64,000 nucleotides of DNA from Pseudophaeobacter arcticus DSM 23566 (lineage in GTDB: Bacteria; Pseudomonadota; Alphaproteobacteria; Rhodobacterales; Rhodobacteraceae), in NCBI RefSeq assembly GCF_000473205.1, contig NZ_AXBF01000006.1, forward strand, positions 124,001 to 188,000. The letters are read 5' to 3'. Position 1 is the stretch's first letter, and each line of letters starts with the position of its first letter. Under the pieces are notes generated by a model. It saw only the letters and a program-made list of their open reading frames with translations. It was not told the origin of the DNA and made no database searches. Below, in pieces: positions 59,550-64,000 of the stretch. Position numbers and translations under genes: made by a program.

Positions 59550-60230
59550 TTGAAGAAGCTTGTTACCAGTTCTCCCGCGCCTGACCGCGACGCCTTTGAG
59601 GCGGATTTCATCTACGGGCCAAGACGGCGTGAGCGTTTCGCCTGGTTTGTCGCGGCGGCAGGGGTGCTGGTCGGCGTCGCCGGCATGGTCGCGGGCGCGA
59701 GCCTCTTTCCCCTCAAGACGACAGAGACCTTCGTGGTCGTCGTGGACAAGGAAACCGGCGAAATGGACCGAGTCGCCGCGGTTCAAGCGCTGACGCTTTC
59801 CGAGAGCGACGCTATCATCCAGGCCAATCTCGTCGCTTATGTCGATGATCGCGAGACCTATGACCTGACCGATGGCGAAAGCCGCATCAACTCGGTGCTC
59901 GACCGCTCCGACGGCGACGCCGCGCGCACGCTGCGCGATCTCTGGTCCTCCACCAACGAGGATTACCCGATCACCGTCTACGGGCGCGACGCCAAGATCG
60001 AGGTGGTCATCAAGTCGGTCAACCAGATCGAGCGCGGTGTGGCCCAGGTCCGTTTCACCCGCACGCTGCGCCGTCCCCGCGACACCCGCACCGTAACCCG
60101 GTCCTATGTCGCCACCGTTGGCTACGACTTCCAACCCGAAACCCGCCAGCGCCTTCAGGACGTCTGGGCCAACCCCTTGGGCTTCGTGGTGACCTCCTAC
60201 CGCGTCGACGCCGAGACCCTGGAGAACTGA
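59550..60230 (+). CDS. virB8: VirB8-like bitopic assembly protein
   Basis: A 226-residue protein: short cytoplasmic N terminus (FIYGPRRRERFAW), one membrane helix (FVAAAGVLVGVAGMVAGASLFPL), then the periplasmic VirB8 domain (FVVVVDKETGEMDRV, SINSVLDRSD-like region, RFTRTLRRP, and NPLGFVVTSYRVDAETL at the end). VirB8 nucleates the inner-membrane complex. The start is TTG 59550 with a weak ribosome site, 17 bp after virB6. Confidence 0.87.
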   Translation: MKKLVTSSPAPDRDAFEADFIYGPRRRERFAWFVAAAGVLVGVAGMVAGASLFPLKTTETFVVVVDKETGEMDRVAAVQALTLSESDAIIQANLVAYVDDRETYDLTDGESRINSVLDRSDGDAARTLRDLWSSTNEDYPITVYGRDAKIEVVIKSVNQIERGVAQVRFTRTLRRPRDTRTVTRSYVATVGYDFQPETRQRLQDVWANPLGFVVTSYRVDAETLEN

Positions 60231-60235
60231 CCAAG

Positions 60236-60958
60236 ATGAAATCCCTGCCCGCGCTCCTCCTGGCGTTTGCCATGCCTGTTGCCGCACTCGCCGAGGCCAC
60301 GCCGCAAGGCGGGTTGCTCGATATCCGCATCCGCACCGCCGTCTACAACGAGAACCAGGTCTACCGGATCGAGACCGATCTTCGGCATTCAACGACGATT
60401 CATTTCGGGGCGGGCGAACGGTTCGAGGCGGTGATCGTCGGCGACACCGAAAGTTTCCAGGTCGATCCGATCCCCGAGCTCGGCAATGTGCTCACGATCA
60501 AACCGCATGTGGCCAATGCCTCGACCAACATGACCGTCATCACCAATCGACGCACCTATTCCTTCCATCTGCGCGAGGGCTCGATCCCGAACCGCACCGG
60601 CATGTTCTTCGAGGTCCGCTTCCGCTACCCCGATGAGGAGCGCCGCGCGACAGGTGCTACCCAGCCCAAAGGCTTCGAGGCCCCGCGGAACTACAACTAC
60701 CGCGTCTCGGGCGAAGGGGATTTCCGCCCCAGCCATATCTATGACGACGGGCGTTATACGTATTTCGTCTTCCCGGAGAACGGTCGCCAACCCGCCCTCT
60801 TCAAGGCCGATGACCAGGGCCGTGAGCGCACGGTGAACTGGACGCAGGCAGGCAACACCGTCCGGGTGCTCGGGGTGAACACCTACTGGACGCTGCGCAT
60901 CGGCGACGAGGCGATCTGTGCCTGGCGCGACGAGAGCGCGATCTATGTGAGCAACTGA
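60236..60958 (+). CDS. virB9: VirB9-like outer-membrane core protein
   Basis: A 240-residue protein with signal peptide MKSLPALLLAFAMPVAALAEA. The N-terminal VirB9 domain holds IRTAVYNENQVYRIETDLRHSTTIHFGAGERFEAVIVGD and NMTVITNRRTYSFHL. The C-terminal OMP-binding domain holds RPSHIYDDGRYTYFVFPENGRQPALF and DEAICAWRDES. It forms the outer-membrane core with VirB7 and VirB10. It begins 5 bp after virB8 and ends 2 bp before virB10. Confidence 0.9.
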   Translation: MKSLPALLLAFAMPVAALAEATPQGGLLDIRIRTAVYNENQVYRIETDLRHSTTIHFGAGERFEAVIVGDTESFQVDPIPELGNVLTIKPHVANASTNMTVITNRRTYSFHLREGSIPNRTGMFFEVRFRYPDEERRATGATQPKGFEAPRNYNYRVSGEGDFRPSHIYDDGRYTYFVFPENGRQPALFKADDQGRERTVNWTQAGNTVRVLGVNTYWTLRIGDEAICAWRDESAIYVSN

Positions 60959-60960
60959 CC

Positions 60961-62385
60961 ATGGCCGATCAAACCCCTCCCGACCTGCAGGACCGCCTCG
61001 ACCAGTTCAACCAGCGCGGCAAGTCCCAACGCCGCGGCAACAGCCTTGGAGTCGGTGCGCTCGCCGCCGCCCTTGCCCTCGGCGGGGCTGGCGTCGCGTA
61101 TTTCCTGGCGACCGGCCTGCAGGAGGGCGACAGCGCACTCGAGACCTCCGATGTCGAGACCTTCCAGGACCGCCGCCCCGGCACCGGCGGGCGACTGGAG
61201 TTCCCGCCCGACGAGACCGAGCAACGGGTGAATGACGCGCTGATCGCTGTCGAGGAAGCGCTGGACGTGCCAGCCGCCCCTGCCCCGGAGCCAAGCAGCG
61301 AGGTGCTGGCCGAGATCGCCAAACTCCGCGAGGCCCTTGCCGCCAGCCAGGCCGCGCGGAATTCGGAAATCCAGTCCGCCGTCGCGGATCTGCGCGAGGC
61401 CTTCGACGAGCAGAAGACAGCACTGGAAGCACTCATCGCGGAGAAAGAGGCCGAGCTTGCCAACCTGCGGCGCCAGACCGAGACCCGCATCGAGGGGCTG
61501 CAGTCGATGCTCGATGCCGAACGGGCGCAGCGCGAGGGGCTCGAGGCCGAGCTCGACCGCGAAGGGCTGATCGCCGATCAGCGCCTGCTCGAAGAGCGCC
61601 GCCGGCAGGAAGAGGAACAACGCCAGCGCGAGGCCGAACGGGTCGCCGAGGAGCTTCTGACCGCGCAGATCAAATCCCCCGCAGTGGTCTATGCCGATGG
61701 TCCGCGCGGCGGCGCGAGTAGTGCGGCGGTGGCCGATCCTGCTGCCGCAGGCACCGGGGGGCCGGTCCTTTCGGGCAATGAGCAGTTCTTGCAAAGCGCG
61801 CGGCCACTCGAGGTGCAGGAGGCCGCGCGCCTCGCCCATCCTGAACGCACCCTGACCCAAGGGTCCGTCATCCAGGCCGCGCTCCAGACCGCCATCAACA
61901 GCGATCTGCCGGGCTCCGTTGTCGCGGTCGTCTCTGAGCCTGTTCCGGCGTTTTCCGGGGACCGGATCCTGATCCCCCGCGGCTCCCGCCTTTTTGGCCA
62001 ATACCGCTCCGGGATCGAGATGTATCAGAAGCGCATCCTGATCCTCTGGACCCGCGTCCTGACCCCGGACGGCACCTCGATGGAAATCGCCTCCGTGGGC
62101 GGAGACCAACTCGGCCGCTCGGGCCTCACCGGTCTCGTCGACACCAAGTTTGCCGAGCGCTTCGGCGGAGCGGCGCTGATTTCCGTAATCGGGGCGGCAC
62201 CGGCCGTCGCGGCAGAAAGTGCCAACAATGAAACCACAAGCATCGTCTTGGGCGATGTCGGCAGCGACCTGCAGGATGCGGTCGGATCGGTCATCGCAGA
62301 TCAGGTCTCGATCGCGCCGACGATCTATGTCGATCAGGGGGCCTCTGTCACCGTGCTCGTGGATCGGGATGTGGTGATCTATTGA
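60961..62385 (+). CDS. virB10: VirB10-like core channel protein
   Basis: A 474-residue protein. Short cytoplasmic part, one membrane helix (LGVGALAAALALGGAGVAYFLA), an unusually long Glu/Arg/Gln-rich coiled coil (EIAKLREALAASQAARNSE..., RRQEEEQRQREAERVAEELL), then the C-terminal TrbI/VirB10 barrel domain (GSVIQAALQTAINSDLPGSVVAVVSEPV, ILIPRGSRLFGQYRSG, VTVLVDRDVVIY). It links both membranes and senses ATPase state. The stop overlaps virB11 by 4 bp. Confidence 0.92.
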   Translation: MADQTPPDLQDRLDQFNQRGKSQRRGNSLGVGALAAALALGGAGVAYFLATGLQEGDSALETSDVETFQDRRPGTGGRLEFPPDETEQRVNDALIAVEEALDVPAAPAPEPSSEVLAEIAKLREALAASQAARNSEIQSAVADLREAFDEQKTALEALIAEKEAELANLRRQTETRIEGLQSMLDAERAQREGLEAELDREGLIADQRLLEERRRQEEEQRQREAERVAEELLTAQIKSPAVVYADGPRGGASSAAVADPAAAGTGGPVLSGNEQFLQSARPLEVQEAARLAHPERTLTQGSVIQAALQTAINSDLPGSVVAVVSEPVPAFSGDRILIPRGSRLFGQYRSGIEMYQKRILILWTRVLTPDGTSMEIASVGGDQLGRSGLTGLVDTKFAERFGGAALISVIGAAPAVAAESANNETTSIVLGDVGSDLQDAVGSVIADQVSIAPTIYVDQGASVTVLVDRDVVIY

Positions 62386-63365
62386 CCGAGGCGGCATCAC
62401 CAGCGTCCTACCTCGAGCGTTATCTCGACCCGTTCCGCGACCTCCTGAAGCGCGATGACGTGGTCGAGATCGCGATCAACCCGGATGGCAAGGTCTGGCT
62501 CGAGGTGGCAGGCGACGCCACAATGCGCCACGAAGGCCAGACCGTGGATCGCACCACCGCCCTCAACATGGCCCAGACCATCGTCGGCGACGCCAAGGCC
62601 CGCGTCTCTGAAAAGAACCCGCTCGTGTCCGGCAAGGTGGAATATGCAGGCCGGCCGCTTCGGGTCCAGGTCGCCGTGCCGCCCGCTATCGATCGCGGCG
62701 CCTCGATCACCATCCGCCTATTCGCCTCGGGCAGTGTCAGGGACTATGCTCCGGCCTATCTCTTCGGCAAGGCCGTCTCGCTCGATGCGCTCCGCGCCGA
62801 AAAGATGAAGAACATCGCCAGTCTCGCTGAAGAGAACCTTGAGGCCGCGCTGCAGACCCTGGTCGAGGCGCGGCTCAACGTCCTGATCAGCGGCGGCACC
62901 TCGACCGGCAAGACCACTTTCGCCCGCCACCTTCTGACGCATGTGAGCGAGCACGAACGGCTGATCACCATCGAAGACGCCTTCGAGCTATTCCCCGGCC
63001 AGCCCAACACCGTCGCCCTTCTGGCCGACCGCGGTGCCGGCTCGCAACGCATCGCCAATGCCCTCCTTCAGGCCTCCCTCCGCATGCGCCCCGACCGGAT
63101 TATCGTCGGCGAGTTGCGCGGCGCCGAGGCCCTGACCTATCTCGAAGCGATCAACACCGGTCATGGCGGGTCGGTCTCCACCATCCACGCCGAAACCGCG
63201 GAACTCGCCATCGACCGGCTTGCGATCATGGTGCTGCAGGCCGGCACACCGCTGACCTTCGCTGAGGTGCGGGAATACATCCGCAAGTCCATCGATGTGA
63301 TCGTGCAGCTCGGGCGGGCCGAGGGGAAGCGGGGGATTACGGAGTTCTATCTGCCGGGAAGGTGA
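62382..63365 (+). CDS. virB11: VirB11-like secretion ATPase
   Basis: Hexameric traffic ATPase, 327 residues. N-terminal domain begins YLERYLDPFRDLLKRDDVVEIAINPDGKVWLEVAGD. Walker A NVLISGGTSTGKTTFARHLL near residue 165, Asp box RLITIEDAFEL, Walker B RIIVGELRGAEALTYLEAINTGHGGSVSTIHAE. The last gene of the operon; no virD4 or relaxase gene follows within the window. The chain ends IDVIVQLGRAEGKRGITEFYL, the normal family end. Confidence 0.93.
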   Translation: MTEAASPASYLERYLDPFRDLLKRDDVVEIAINPDGKVWLEVAGDATMRHEGQTVDRTTALNMAQTIVGDAKARVSEKNPLVSGKVEYAGRPLRVQVAVPPAIDRGASITIRLFASGSVRDYAPAYLFGKAVSLDALRAEKMKNIASLAEENLEAALQTLVEARLNVLISGGTSTGKTTFARHLLTHVSEHERLITIEDAFELFPGQPNTVALLADRGAGSQRIANALLQASLRMRPDRIIVGELRGAEALTYLEAINTGHGGSVSTIHAETAELAIDRLAIMVLQAGTPLTFAEVREYIRKSIDVIVQLGRAEGKRGITEFYLPGR

Positions 63366-63661
63366 ATTCGGCAGACTGCACACGAAGCGCGCACAGACCC
63401 AGACTAGGCCTCTGAACTTCCGAAGGAATACTTCCGATCCTCCAAAGCCGGCTTCTACCCTGCTGCTTTTTAACCTGATGAGTGAATGCCGAAGGGATCA
63501 GGGCCGATATCCAACTTCTCCGCACTAAGGCATTGAGTTGAATGGACATGCAAGACCGCTACGCTGAAAGGACTAAAGTTCGTCCGCAAAGATTGGCCCT
63601 ATCGTGATGTCGGCAACGATGAGCGGCAGTCGGCTGCCTTGATCTTGGAGAGCACCCCTGA
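63366..63661. other. Intergenic region after virB11
   Basis: About 296 bp without a gene I can support. A short open plus-strand frame (reading LKFVRKDWPYRDVGNDERQS near 63570-63640) has no start or family and may be a remnant. Confidence 0.4.
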
Positions 63662-64000
63662 TCATCCACCAGCCACCCTCGGCGCCAACAGGATGACGGC
63701 CGCACCGATGAGGCAGATTGCGGCACCTGTCAGGTCCCAAGTATCCGGGCGCTGCTTCTCGATGAGCCACAGCCAGAGGAGCGAGGCTGCGATATAGACC
63801 CCGCCATAAGCTGCGTAGGCCCGCCCCGCGAAATCGGAGGGGGCAAGGGTCAGGAGCCAAGCGAAGACGGCCAGGCTCAGGAGGCCGGGGACCAGCCAGA
63901 GCACGCTCGCCCCTTGCCGCATCCAGGCCCAGACCGCAAAGCAGCCCGCAATCTCGGCCAGAGCGGCACCGATGTAGATGGCGAGGGTGCCGGGTGCGTT
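63662..64000 (-). CDS. YnfA-family (UPF0060) membrane protein, start outside window
   Basis: Small inner-membrane protein with four hydrophobic helices. The frame runs off the right edge: reading from base 64000 gives [20 protein letters not shown] then [34 protein letters not shown], and continues [24 protein letters not shown]...[21 protein letters not shown] to VAGG. This matches the YnfA/UPF0060 pattern throughout, with only the first few residues missing. The family is related to small multidrug-resistance transporters, but its function is unsettled. It converges on the secretion operon. The internal ATG at 63922 is not the real start, because helix 1 lies before it. Confidence 0.85.
   Translation of the reverse strand, partial: NAPGTLAIYIGAALAEIAGCFAVWAWMRQGASVLWLVPGLLSLAVFAWLLTLAPSDFAGRAYAAYGGVYIAASLLWLWLIEKQRPDTWDLTGAAICLIGAAVILLAPRVAGG

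Noticed and set aside
61320..61670. Possible short repeats in virB10
   Set aside because: The repetition reflects Glu/Arg/Gln-rich coiled-coil codons rather than a DNA repeat or CRISPR array.
63573..63860. Minus-strand frame next to the right edge
   Set aside because: Overlaps the YnfA-family gene in another frame and has no membrane or family features of its own.
1..64000. CRISPR arrays, tRNA, rRNA and replication origins
   Set aside because: I looked for regular spaced repeats, tRNA-like cloverleafs and iteron clusters and saw none that I could support.

Overview
The window looks like accessory DNA of an alphaproteobacterium, most likely from the Rhodobacteraceae/Roseobacter group. The support is GC-rich coding bias, dense ATGA-coupled operons, the alphaproteobacterial acyl-CoA and biotin genes, and a VirB-type conjugation operon. 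No tRNA, rRNA, replication or relaxase gene was seen. A plasmid or an integrative element is likely but not proven.

Region 1 (1-22.3 kb) is a branched-chain or isoprenoid acyl-CoA catabolic region. It holds a tandem-TetR regulator, two hotdog thioesterases, hydratases, SDRs, three acyl-CoA dehydrogenases and an AtuA-type protein. It also holds two different biotin-dependent acyl-CoA carboxylases (one with separate biotin carboxylase and biotin carrier subunits), a PaaY-like hexapeptide protein, an SCP-x-type thiolase, a second TetR and the biotin transporter BioY. Genes are arranged divergently around intergenic regions that carry a shared 14-bp operator-like palindrome (6-2-6, CTAACA-NN-TGTTAG-like), found at four places. 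The pathway resembles the atu/liu (acyclic terpene/leucine) logic of dehydrogenation, carboxylation, hydration and cleavage. No HMG-CoA lyase is present here.

Region 2 (22.4-32.8 kb) is an insertion-sequence graveyard. A metallo-beta-lactamase-fold gene is split by a 2.73-kb IS256/IS110 insertion flanked by an exact 8-bp duplication. It is followed by an ISNCY-type element and then a three-level nest: an IS5-type element inside an IS66 element inside an IS30 element. The target duplications allow the nest to be unpicked to the base.

Region 3 (32.8-50.6 kb) is a complete medium-chain alkane-oxidation island of the Pseudomonas putida GPo1 type. alkB-alkG-alkH-alkJ-alkK-alkL read leftwards and continue into a fadA/fadE/fadN beta-oxidation tail. 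Embedded in that tail are a 3-hydroxybutyryl-CoA dehydrogenase remnant and an etfB-etfA fusion left by a deletion. The regulator alkS and rubredoxin reductase alkT diverge from alkB across a perfect inverted repeat. Together these genes take alkane through alcohol, aldehyde, acid and acyl-CoA to acetyl-CoA.

Region 4 (50.8-63.4 kb) has a small XRE regulator, small unknown genes and a virB1-virB11-like type IV secretion operon with tightly overlapping genes, two lytic transglycosylases and a short lipoprotein. A YnfA-family membrane protein runs off the right edge.
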